Positions 1 through 35,102 of a DNA stretch of 64,000 bases are shown here, one piece after another. Origin of the DNA: Anoplopoma fimbria (taxonomy: Eukaryota > Chordata > Actinopteri > Perciformes > Anoplopomatidae); NCBI RefSeq assembly GCF_027596085.1, contig NC_072460.1, positions 10,596,826 to 10,660,825 of the forward strand, written 5' to 3'. The translations under genes and the position numbers were made by a program. Positions within the stretch are counted from its first letter, which is position 1; each line of letters starts with the position of its first letter. Below the pieces are notes generated by a model. The model saw only the letters and a list, made by a program, of their open reading frames with translations, was not told the DNA's origin and did not search any database.

Positions 1-28
1 CAAGGCGGGGACAGGAAAAGTAGCTTAC

Positions 29-22591
<22,563 letters not shown>

Positions 22592-25500
22592 CTCCCTCCT
22601 TAATGGAGACGGTGGAGATCAGAGAATGTGTTGATGCGGATCAACTGGCGTCACTTGGGATTGGTAAGGCACAGAGGACCTGGAAGAGTCAGATAAATAT
22701 TAAAACATGGTCGTAAATCAACTAATTCAACTTGGGGAGAAAATAACAGCAATGGTAGAATAAGAGCCCTGCTGGCGTCTGTTCCAATCAGAGATGCCGC
22801 ATTGTATTAACAGAGCAGAGGGAGACTTGTTTTGTTCTAAATGGGCTGTGAGTAATCATACTTAAAAACAGGCCACTTTATAATGTGGCTGACTGCCAAG
22901 TGAAAGTTAAGAAAATCAAAATGAAAATGCATGAACAAATCTGTCGGCATAAAAACCTGTCAAACCCATGCACCTTGCGGTTTGTCTTGGATAATCCCAA
23001 TTAAAGTACATTAAATATTCCTTCTGTTCTGTTTTTATGATTTCTTGTCCTATGCTGTGCCTCAGGGTAAGAATAATGTTCTTCATGATGTTTTGCATGT
23101 AAATGCAGATTACATAATAGGCATTTATTGAATTGATATAAAAAGCTTAGCACTCAGAGGCAGAATAGTCACATAGGAATAGTATAGAGCGATGGATAAA
23201 TAGTTAGTTGTCCCTCATTGTTGTGATGTCAGCGCACAACACAGCACAACACTTGTTTGGAGATTAACCCTTTGAACTGTGAAGCCTGGCTGGTGGCATC
23301 GCATGGCATGCTTACAGTAAACCTGACTGGCACAAAGCTGCTGTCTGCTACAATCGCTAGATCCAAGATGGCAGACTCTAAATTGGTCTAAGCCCGTCAG
23401 TATTTCACAGCTTAGTTCTCACAGTGCTGAGACTGTGGCGGCAGCACTGGCAATGCCAAATAGGTGCACCCCCTCCAACTAATCCTGCTATCAGGAGAAT
23501 GAAGGTAGGGAGCTCCGGCAGTCATATAGTACGCTGCCTAACAATGACGGAGTGCTACGAGGGGTCCTTCTAAGGACACAAAGCTGCATGTGTTGCCCCT
23601 TCTTAGTGGGAGAGGTTAATGTAGTAATTGTTCTAGACTAGATGCAGGATTTAGAATCAATTAAACAAATTGAGAGATTGTGGAAGAGTATTATTTGCAA
23701 TAAGGACTTTTTGAGATTATCTTCCACCAGATTGAATGGTAAACAAAGCTGGTTAGATGTTTGTTTCAGTGGAGTAAACATACATTTTCATCTTGTAGTA
23801 AAGCTGTAAGCCTCTTTCATTCTCAGTCTGGTGCTATTGTACACTACAATCCACACACAGAGGCACACACACACCGCATGCGCAGAGCTGCACATGCAGA
23901 TACAACCTACACTACTATAGTACATGCATGAGTAAAAGTGACGCTGTTGGGATTTAAATCACAGACAGAAAACTACATCAGCCCAGCAGAGCATGTAGAG
24001 TCCTTGTTTGGTAAGAGGCCCACAGTTCACCAGTGACATGAGAAGTGCGACCTTTTATCCAGATTTGTGTTGATCCTTGCAACAACCAAACGGGCAACTT
24101 TCATTCATGCGCGGCAAATCCACTGCCTGATGCACGCCCAAGGAACCCAGTGGGTGAGGCAGCTTGGGAGATCTGCAAACCTGCCACTTTAATGATGAAC
24201 TCAACAAAGCTGACAGTCGGTTTAAAAGGCAAAATCTTTAGTGCGTAAAATGGGTTTGATGTCTATGTAAACAGACAACAAAGCATTTGTTTTGGGAGCA
24301 GAGGGATCTATTACCTGAACACATGGCAGATCATAGCCACAAATCCGAAGGGGATTGTGTTTCCTAAGCCAACAGTTGGCCAGGGCACTAAGAGTGTGAC
24401 TACTACATGACTAGGCCTAATCCTTGCCAACACACACTGTATACAATAACCCCCTCCCTTTCTTTAAACTCAAGCTAAGTTCCACCCCTCTCACACAAAC
24501 AAGCAACTCTACAGACTGAATCAAAGTGTAGCTGCAGAGTAAAGGCTGCAAAATAATGCAGAAATGATCTGCACACACGTTATTCTACACAAAAATACAG
24601 TAAATACAGAAAGGGACTAATGACAGCATACTTTTCAAGTAACCAATACTTACTGGTTTTAAAGTCATTCTACATCTAAAGTCAACGTCCAGCAGAGGCC
24701 CAAGGTTGCTGCACTACAAGTCCATAAAAAAAAAGAGTAGAGGACAGGACCATCAAGGGATCATTCCAACAACTCTCTCTGAACCAACATCTCTGACATG
24801 TCCTTCCTCTTCAACCTCACGTTGCTCCTCGCATGGTGCACAGACACGCCTCCCTGCCCGCCCCTCCACTCAGGCGGCTAAAGGAGCGACAGGAGACTCA
24901 CTCAAGTGACACATGTCACACGAAAGCCTCTCTAACTTTGCAAAGAGACTCTCTAATCCTGTGACAATGACTGGGGCAAAGCATGCACTGCAGGGCTACT
25001 CAGTGAGCATCAAAGAATGGGCGGAGAGGAAGTCCATGCATGTCTCTCCCTCTCTTTCTCTTTCTCCCTCCTTTTTTCACTGGATCCCTCCATCCTGCCT
25101 TCCACAAACTATGCACGCCCATTTACACCCAGCTCCATCTCAATGGTTTTAATGCAATGTGTCTCCATTGAAAAGAGAAGGGAGTCATCTTCTCTCAGAG
25201 GACAAGAGCTTTTGTGTACTTTCATTTCCATGCAGTGCTCCGGGGTGTTGATAGATGGGGGCATGGGAGAACATGCCTGAAATAAACAAAGTTGTTGATA
25301 GCAGGCTACTTGGACTTTTTTATGATTTGGTTTCTTCTTTCCATTTTCTTTTTTTGCAGATTTTTATTGTGCAAGCACAGTTTCTTATCTGGATATATGA
25401 ACAGAAGTTATTCAGTTCAATCTGTATTTCTCCTGAACCTATTCAAACAACATAAGCATTCCTTGTATGCAGAGGTCTCCAGATGTTATCTATCTGTTAT

Positions 25501-26384
25501 GCTCTCAATAGGCACAATTTATATTCCAAAGACTGAAGCAGGGAATTGCAATACAGGTGGCTCAACAAACACCATTCTGAGGTTTAAAGTGTTTTCAGAT
25601 CTGCATTGTATTTAGGAATAATGTATCTACAACATACTTTTCTAAGCCTAACGGAGACATAATGACCACGTCAAAAGCAGTGTAATCCAACTAGCAGGAA
25701 AAAATGTTTACATTCGCAGCCCAGTATATTAAAGACTGAAACTAGGCAAGATCTCTGCTAGTGGTTAGGGTTTACCCTGAGATGAACTATTCAAGAAGAA
25801 AGACAACTAGTGTTTTAATGAAAGCTTTGGTGAGCGGTTCTGGAGGGAATCTTAACTGCATTTATCCTGCCTAATAAAGAAATAACAGGTGTCTTCCTAA
25901 ATTAAATCTTTCTATTGTGTTTGCTGATTAAAAAACTGATATTAACTCGGAAGCTTTTCTTTTTATACTGTTCTACTTTGTTTACTTTTAAACCAGGGAC
26001 TGATTCAGACTTGCCAGTCAGTGCAGAATGGCTGGACATATTTACGCAGTCGATTTAAGACAGTTGTCATCACCTCAAATGGACCTTTTCCATGTTTAAG
26101 AGAGCACTGCTTGTTTAAAAAGAGAGAAAAAAACTAAGGGGCAAAGACTAATAGACTTGTTTGTTCACTCAAAGCTTGAGACTTTGTGTAGTGTGCACAA
26201 AAGATAATGTAAATCAAAAAACAATAGCTGTAGCATGGTCAAACATACATCATCTGGTCTAAGTAAATACACACAGAGTCACCTGGCTGTATGTAATGTG
26301 GGAAAAAGTTAAAGCCAAAAGGAAAGGAGACTGAAAATACAACATAACAGATCGTTGCATAAGATATATTTTATGACAACATAT

Positions 26385-26585
26385 ATGTGTTTCAAGAGCT
26401 GATTAATTGATTGGTGGAAAATGACTCTGCAGCTACGTGATAATCGAGTCATCTTTTCAGTCTGTTTCATCATTCAATATCATTGTAAACTTAATATTTT
26501 AGAGTAAATATTTATTTTGCTATTTTTTCTCACTTTGTAAACCAAACAACTAATCCTGAAAATAATTGTTGCTGCCCTATACATT
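26385..26585. mobile_element. hAT-type MITE fragment
   Basis: It has GAGCTGATTAATTGATTGG at one end and, reversed, GGGCAGCAACAATTATTTTC at the other. These are ends of the GCAAC/ATTATTTTC...ATTAATC MITE family seen again at 38500-39010. Confidence 0.4.
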
Positions 26586-28354
26586 TCTGACCTGCCCCTA
26601 TCAGACTGACAATGACAATTTCTCCTTTCTCAGTGTGTCAAATAATACTCAATTCTATGCAGAATATTGAAATTTGTTGACTTTTGTCCTTCAATATGTT
26701 TTGTGCAGATAAAACGTGTATTCAAATATACATATAAAATACAATTATTAACATATTTCAGATTCAAAATCCCATCGTTCTAATCACTACTCCCAGATGC
26801 CTGATGACAACTAGGCACTCACACAAGGACTTAAACAAGAGAGAGTGAACAGGACTTTGCCAATTGTTTTCAGGGTCTCTACTCATGACCAGTTTCATTG
26901 TGCTTGTTAAATTACCGGCATTGATAACAGCATTGTTGTGAATTCAGACTTCATGTCTCCATCGACATCTCAATCCCATGTGGTGACTAACCAAAAAGGT
27001 TGACCTGCCCTGAGCCTTTGACATGACACAATTCCTCCCCAAACAGATAATAACTAGTCTTTAGCTTCTGTCTTTATGCAAAGCTCACAAATACACTGCA
27101 ATTACAAAATACCTTCCAAACATACTAAAGAAACGCTTGACATATTACAACAAACATGACTGGGATAATAAATCTGTAAACATATACAGTATGTGTGTGT
27201 AATGAGTATAATCAAAAGACAGGACGGAAGGACACCAGGACACACCTAAGTATGTACTGTAAATATATTACAACAGCAGCTAAGGTTGAGCTAACATTGT
27301 CTGAAATCATAAAAGAAAAGATTTCAGCGAGTGTTAAAGCCACGCAACACTATGTGTAGACACCTCACACAAGCAGACATACGACTGCTGACACAAATGA
27401 CGAGCTTTGAAGTCAACGCAGACAATGGCAGCAATGATGGATGGATGATGTTTCCGACCTCCATAAACATCAGCTGGGCCTGACAAGAGAGAAAGCCAGC
27501 CTTCAGAAAAAACTCTATGCATAGAGTGCTTCCACGTTTACTTTGTTTTAGCAAAGTACACAACTTGAACTGAATGGGTTGGGCTACTTGAGTTCTCATT
27601 CTTAAAATTCAAGATGTTGAACAAATGTGATAGTGAAGAATGTGTAATTAAGGTAATTTACTGGCGGCCTCAGGAAACCTCTCATGCATGCTTTCGAGAA
27701 GAACAAAACCACATGCAAAAGAATAGTGGATCTGAGGAACGTGTTTGTGAATGTGTGCTTTGTGGCTACTTTCTGTGTGTATTTCTGGTATTGGTACACC
27801 TTTTCTAGATGTTGTTATAGGAGTGACACAAATTGTTAGTTCTCTGTAGATGTTGACTGATTACTCTCAAATACCATTTCTTCATCTAGGCTTAATATCT
27901 AGGCCTCTTTAACAATCGACTATGATTGCCCTGCTTATCTGTAGATGACAGACATCTCACTTCAAGTAATCATATTTGCACACACAGATCAAAACAACAG
28001 AGGCACTGAACTAATGACAACATCAGGCAAATTCCTGTAGTGCAATTCATATCTGTATGATTGGATCAAATAAATCGTTTTTGTTAGATACATTAGCCTA
28101 CTCATTCAGGACGGAAATCAATTCTTCAGTTTCTGTTTTCTGTTTCCATTTCATTGAACATTTGATGGTTAAAAAATCCTTTAAACAAGTTTAATAAATG
28201 CAATATACCATCAGTGACATACCAGGTGGGCTGGACAGCCGATAGCGATGCTACCCTCTAAACACACAAAGTTTTTTAACGCATTGTCGGTAATACTGTA
28301 AAATAAACAAGAGTACGCTAGACAAAAAAATGTATCCAACCACAAAACACAGCC

Positions 28355-28433
28355 CAGTGTTGACAACCCTTCTCCGATGAAAGCTCCCAAATTTGCTAAA
28401 TCTTGCAAGAAAGTCACCAAATCAGCAACACTG
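28355..28433. mobile_element. 79-bp CAGTGTTG...CAACACTG mini-element
   Basis: The sequence starts CAGTGTTGACAACC and ends ATCAGCAACACTG, giving 8-bp perfect terminal inverted repeats. The interior has CTAAATCTTGCAAGAAAGTC, reminiscent of a dispersed fish repeat that begins CAGTGTTG. No clear target duplication was seen. The 69-codon minus-strand frame across it is not a gene. Confidence 0.45.
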
Positions 28434-31400
28434 ATACGATCTTGGGAGAGCCACCGATGCCGAATAATTTAAAAAAAAATTATTTGAGTCATTGATTATT
28501 AGAAACTTTTAACAAAAATGTTTTTGAAGAAGATTACCAAAACTGCCTTTAAGCTAGTTAAGGTCATAACATAACTCCCCTTACCTCTAAACTCAACGCG
28601 TCTTTGTCATGAGTTAATGGTGCAGTTACGTGTCTCTGTTTCAGCAACCTGGTAATCATCTAAGCCTGGAATTCACACAAACAACTCTAACACACATCAA
28701 ACACACATCCACATCAAACCTGTGCTTCCAGTATTACATTAAGAGCAGGAGCACTACACATTTACACTGTATACAAGCAAAACAGGTTTCAGGCAAAAGT
28801 GTGTAGTGGCTCATATTTCACCTTAAACCCTTCAACAACAAAAAGTTGTCCACTGGCATGTGATTTATTTAAACCTAAACACACACCGGTTGAAACTATT
28901 TGGCTTTGATCAATCCCTTCAGCAGATTTGTTTTGGAAATGTAAACACCACAAAGGTTTTTGAGGTCTTTAAAGCATGCTCATTCAGCTCTCAGAACTAA
29001 AGTCAACACGGTGGTTTGGTTCCTCCGTTTTTCGCAGTGTGGAAGTTTGTTGAGGTGTGCCGCTCATTTAATTGGCACAAAGCTTTATGTTGATTCCTGT
29101 GCTGGCACACAGTGCTTTGGAGAATGACATGTGAAGCGTCGCCTCTATAAACAGGAGCCAGCCTGGCACGCAAACAGTTGACACGCTATTACAGCCTTAA
29201 ATTCCTGATATCAAAACACAGACCATCAGATAAGGTATTTCCTGAACAACAACTCTTCTCCTTTAGCTTTTTTTTGGAAAAATACTTCCCACTCACAGAA
29301 ACCATGGAGATAAATTAATGAATTATTGCAAAAACAGAATTTCCATTTAAAAACAAAACACATCTCTTGAGTGCCACAAGCGAGGGAACAACATGAATCA
29401 CTATAGAAACACGTCCCTTGCAGAAGTGAAGAGCGACAAAGAGTGGCATTCAGGAGCTTAATCAGTTTTCCACAGCCAGCAGTGCAGGGAAAGACAGCGC
29501 AGAGACAAACAGTCACACCCAGCTTCCTCCCTTCAAACACTGAGGCCTCAAGAAGACCTCTTCACACCTTCCTTCACCCCGACACAATGTTCATCGCTGT
29601 TGCAGAGAGGCAGATAAGGGAGCAGTGCTGTGCTCTATGGCCTGAACTAAGCTGGTAATTAGTTTATGGGATAATCTTGGAGGCCTAAAGTGGTATTTAG
29701 CTGGGTTGGTGAAGTCGTATTTAAGAACTCCAAAAAGAAAGAGATGAGATTTTGCTTGAAACCCTTCAGTATCATGGCCAAAATTAAACCTAAAACATTT
29801 TATGGGATTACAGCATGTGTTTACAATCATCATTGCTATCAATGAAAATTATAATGAAATAATTTCTGTGATTTTAGTTGCACAGGGCAGAGGAGTTATT
29901 AATACAGTGCTGGCACAATGTGTGTGTATATTTATGTTTAGGATTAGCTCCAATGAAACTAGAAAAGAGAATTCAGTAAACACCATGCATTCCTCCTAGA
30001 GAACTTGAAATGTGGTGGAACTTGTATACATGTTGTTTTAATTCTTAAGTTATTTTTCTTTTTGTTTATTGAATCAATTGGGTTTGGGTGAGGCTATATT
30101 TCTTATGGAGCTCTGCTTTTGTGTGAGTACATACATGGGCTTAGTTATAGTTAAAAGTGGGGTTGCAAGACTAGTGATAGATAACAGGAGGCATGACAGG
30201 ACATTTTTTATTTAAATAACCACTGAAAGTTCCACTTCCTGCAGGAGCCTTGAACCATGACCAATAAAGCTGCTCTTTCACTATAAATCTCAGTTTACAC
30301 TACACTATATGTTACAGTGTTTACCATAGGATTTTGTCAGACTGTTGAGGATGGACCTCATGAGAAAATTGTGTACATTTTAAAGTGAAATGCATAAATC
30401 TGGTGCACTTTGAAAGAAACATTAAGAGGCTGGATCTATGAAAAACGTTGTGCTATTGTAAACAGTTTAATCATAAACACATTGGTTGTATAGATATGAA
30501 TGGTGATGACGAGGCAAAAAAAGTCACACCCACAAGGCATAGTAAAGGAGACAGGGTTCGTGTTTCAAGACAGTTCAGACGGGTTGCTGACATTGCCGCA
30601 GATTCCTGACACACTAAGGGCAGCCTGGCCAGTTGACTGTCACGGCGGGAACAGGGGGCCCGGTCGCTCCCCGCAGGGAGAAACAGCGCTTCATCGCGGG
30701 AAGCCAGGAGGTCTGGACAAGAGAGTCCAAAGTTCAAATGAGTGAGAATGGCTGAGGTGGAAGATGCACTTTTAAATCCATATACCAACAGCCACAACTT
30801 TTTGCTCTAAAACAAGCTTAAATGTATAAAAATAGAACATTTGTACGATCTTGAAGGTGGATATGCAAAAAACAGTTTTCTCCCCAAAGTCTGATTGTAG
30901 GGGTTCTCCATTTCTCAGGCACCTTTGATTATATGAAGACTTTCTTATGCATTTATTAATCACATATGCTAATTGCTCTCCAGCTATTGGTTTAGAAAAT
31001 AATAATATATAACAATAAACAGCACTTATCTACCAAATACAAATTCTTGTGTCCATGTGTAATGGCTGTAAATTTTCTGTCTTAGACAAAGGACAGTGAA
31101 TACACCTGTTGACATACTTAACTCCTCTATTCTCACTATTCTTCTGGAAAGAAAGAACTGACAACAGCCATCTAAGAAGCTTCAGAGACATCAATGAACT
31201 TAGTTGTGATAAATGCCATTTTATGACGTTTAGAAATAACAGCTGTTTTGCAATCCTAGGGATTTGCCTTTATCTCCAAAGGGCTCAGACACAGAAAGTT
31301 ATGAGCCTCACCTGAAGGCGAGACCTGCCTGGTCTTGTAGCACACAAAAACAATTGTGAACACTCTCACTCTCCCACGTGTCCCCTCCCTTTTAAACACC

Positions 31401-34400
31401 AAAAAACACCATTTGTGGATGTCATTACTCAAGATTTAGCTAGACAAATGAAAGGAAAAAAGAAAAGTTTTCTTTTCACTTTTGAAAAAATACATTTGGG
31501 TTTTTCTTCAAATGCCTTGCACCTGCAGCTTAGTTTCTTCTCAAACAAGACAGAAAAAGACGAGGAGTAATATTTCTACCTTGACATCTGTTTGTCTGGT
31601 TGAAGAGAGTCTGAGCCAAGGCTCCAATCCTATAAGTGTGTGTGTGACAGTAAGTGGTATCATGTATAATCTTTGAAGATATAATGATACACATTCAAAT
31701 GTATGATAGCATTCTACAAAAATGGAATAAAAATGAAAATATTTCTGAAATGTTGGCAGTTAATTGTTGAAATGGTCTTCACTAACAGCGTGCTTGTCGA
31801 TGAAAATAAAAAGCATAGCAACTTATCTGGCATGGTATCCACTGCATTTACAAGATATTCACATCTGTGAGAAATTCATCAAAAGAAAAATACTCATCTT
31901 CTATTTAATGGTGCACTGGCAATCGATGAGTTATTAAGCATCAGCTGCAACATGTCAAAAGAGTAGACTCATGAAGATCCTCACCCAAGTGCACCCAAGC
32001 CCTAGCCCCAGGAAATAACCTACTACAAATAAATCTGGAATAGCTCCAAAACCATAAGTCTAATGCATACTTCTGTACCATTTGATAGGTAAGAGGTTAA
32101 GGAATATGAATTCAATTGTAAGTTAACATGTTTCTATTACTGTTCCAAAGTAAATAGAGATGCAACAAAGGCAGCAAAGAATAATTTCATGCTCGCTTAG
32201 TATATAATCTAAATTTCAAAGGCAATACCGCCATTATAACCCATGGATAATGGAACTTCTAGTACTCTTTACTTCAACTGTAACTATATATTTGATTGGT
32301 ATGAACTAAAATACAACATTTATGATGCAATTTATTAAGATATACTCAGGCATTCTCCGTGTCTTTTAACTTTTAAATGTTTACTGTTCACTGGGAGTTT
32401 TACAGTATGTCACTCTCTATTTCAGTACAGCCTGTTACAAATAACAGAAAATCCCCCCCAAAATTGAAATAGTGATAAACACAAGGCGTATTGATTAATA
32501 TTTAAATATGACGAAGAGCTCTGTGCTACGGGCAGGTAGCACAGAGTATTCAAGGGCAAGCGGTTAACTGAGTTCCCACCATTGATACACTGTCTAGCTG
32601 GACAAAGATGGCTGCAGACTCCTCCCTGAGAATCGCTGTGACTTCCCGTTGGCCCAAGCTCTACTATTGAATCATAAGTAACTAAAATCTTTGGCAATAA
32701 TAACATATGCTTTGATGAAATATTTTTGCAAGAACATGTTGACAAGACTGACAAGAAAATCCATCAAGGATATTTTGAACATATCTTGAGCTTATGAAGT
32801 TTATTTTTGTTTGACTTTATTGTTAAAATACTTCAAAGTAAGATATAGTTTAGATAACATACAATACACTGTATCTACGGCACAGGGGTGGACAAGGTAC
32901 GGGGTCTGTGGGGCTTAACAGGTGAAAGCTATTTGTTAAACATCATTACATGTCAAGCAAACTCTGACAAAGGCTCAAAATACATAACCAATCCTATAAG
33001 AAAACAACCATTTCTGAAATTGACCAGAAAAAGACCACTGAACTTTAATTTAAGACTTAGATTATCTCAAATCAGTGAGAAAGCTTAACTAAAAACACAA
33101 TCAGGGTAACTTCTAATGTAAGAGACACTGATGGTGGAAAAATTGTGCTAATATTACATCAGTAAAGGCAGCTAGGCTTTCATATGCCAAAATCAATTCC
33201 CTATGTTTTAACTAGTTTGCCCTTAATCTGTTACATTGATACTATGGCGCAGAGCCAATGGCATTTGAGGACACTCATCAGATTGATAGGTCTAAATTAC
33301 TCTAGGAACCGGAAGCATAGTGTTGTACCTTGCATCACCCTGTGTGAGTGATAGCCTCACTGCTGTCTAACACAGGCCCATGACAGGGGTATCCCTGTTA
33401 AATGTGTTAGGGCTGTGCTTCATTAGCATTTTTGGAACACCATGAATGAAAGTGTTTGTTCTGGTCTGCATGCCCGATTGAAAGGGTCCATTAAAGAGTG
33501 TTTTAGGGGTTCCACTATGTTGAGTCGGAAGTTTGGGAGCTGGTGTACAGAGGAAAAATACTCTGAAGGACATGGTGGCCTGGATCAATCTGTATGCAGA
33601 TGATACACTGCTTGACGTCTTTGAGTGTGTGAACAGGTGGGCCACATAAGTGACAACATCAATCAGGTTAATAAATGTTTCAATATGGACACTGAACTTG
33701 TTGGCAGGTTGTGATTAAACTCATGGAGACTGGTCTCACATTCAGAGCCAAGTATCAACTGAAGCCTATTTACTGTAAATCAGTGATTGCAACATCCCCC
33801 CTGGCAACTCTGCTGACTAACAATTAACAAATACCTCCTATTCTCACACAAAAGGTACTGCTAGGAGTTAGGAGGACATTCAGAAGACACCTCCGGCTGA
33901 CAGTCCTACTACTACTACTAAGTGTGTTTAGTGTTTTACAAAAAATCCAACATGCAGCTGTTCGTTAAATTGCTAAAACTGAAAATATATAGAAAATAAA
34001 AGAAAGTGATTGCACAATAACTGGCAACATTCACATTAATGTAAAATAGTCAAATAATGAAATCAATATATCGTTAGCCTGTGATGAAAAAAGAAAGCTA
34101 GTGGTTTATGACAGTGGCTCAACTGTTTTACTAGAATTCAGTTCACAATGTTCCCAACTACAATTTAAACAGAACCCTACAAACCAATCACAAAGTATTT
34201 CTGGATTGCTGTAAACTATTTTGCACTTCCATCTGCAAATTCCTTCCACAAGTAAGTCAGAAATTCAAGGAGTTTTCAATTGAGGGAGATTTCCGAAGAA
34301 GCAGGGAGATGCATGCTGATTTGCCTGAACCTCTGCGAGGCCTAATGCAGGATGATGCAGATTCATATCAACACCTGCTTTAAAGGTTGAACTGCATACT

Positions 34401-35041
34401 AGAGTCTGGTGTAAGATTACTGTGAGCAAGGTTGTGACCCAGCGAATGCATGAAAGTAAGGGAGCGCGAGAGAGACAATAAGAGACGGAAAACGGGAGGG
34501 GGGAGGCTGAATTTTGGGGGTGATATCTGCAGCACAGGAGAGAGAAATCCATGGAAATTCATCTCATTAGCATATGAATCAAATTCCATCAGCAGGAAAA
34601 GACGGACATTCAGTTAAGAGCCCGTTGTTAGGAATACCAGCAGTGGATGAGCAAAATCACTGGGCTGAGTGCAAGGGTCAAAGATAATTCTCCCATGGTG
34701 CGCTACAAAAGTAGAACTTAGGGTTTCCGGGGCCTGGGGAAATATGATAAAATAAAACAACATATTAACATGGCAACCTGTTAGAATTCAAGCAAGCTGG
34801 TACAACACTTGCACAACAGGCTCCCCATAGGGGTGAAAGTCTGAGCATAAAAAAGGCTGCTGCTTCTAATGGTTATGAAAAAGCTCCTAGAAATAATAAT
34901 ATGTGTTAATTAAATGAATCACTAAACTTTCTGCTCTTTAGTTTTCAAATGGTATAAGTCAAACATGGCAAGCATTTACTTCCTCAAGCCTCTTAAATGA
35001 GATGATTTATTATTTTCCTTGTCATACATGAGAATAGACTT

Positions 35042-35102
35042 AAAATATTTTGATGTATATTTATATCATATGATGTATTTTTATATCATATGATATATTT
35101 TT
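35042..35102. repeat. AT-rich tandem repeat
   Basis: Nearly three copies of a unit like GATGTATTTTTATATCATAT, in chl1 intron 1. Confidence 0.75.

Noticed and set aside
24654..24900. Extra noncoding chl1 exon ending at CCA|gtaagtatt on the minus strand
   Set aside because: The donor is strong but I saw no matching acceptor or conserved body, so a chance site is as likely.
28211..28420. A 69-codon minus-strand frame that looks protein-like
   Set aside because: It crosses a small inverted-repeat element and lacks codon or homology support.
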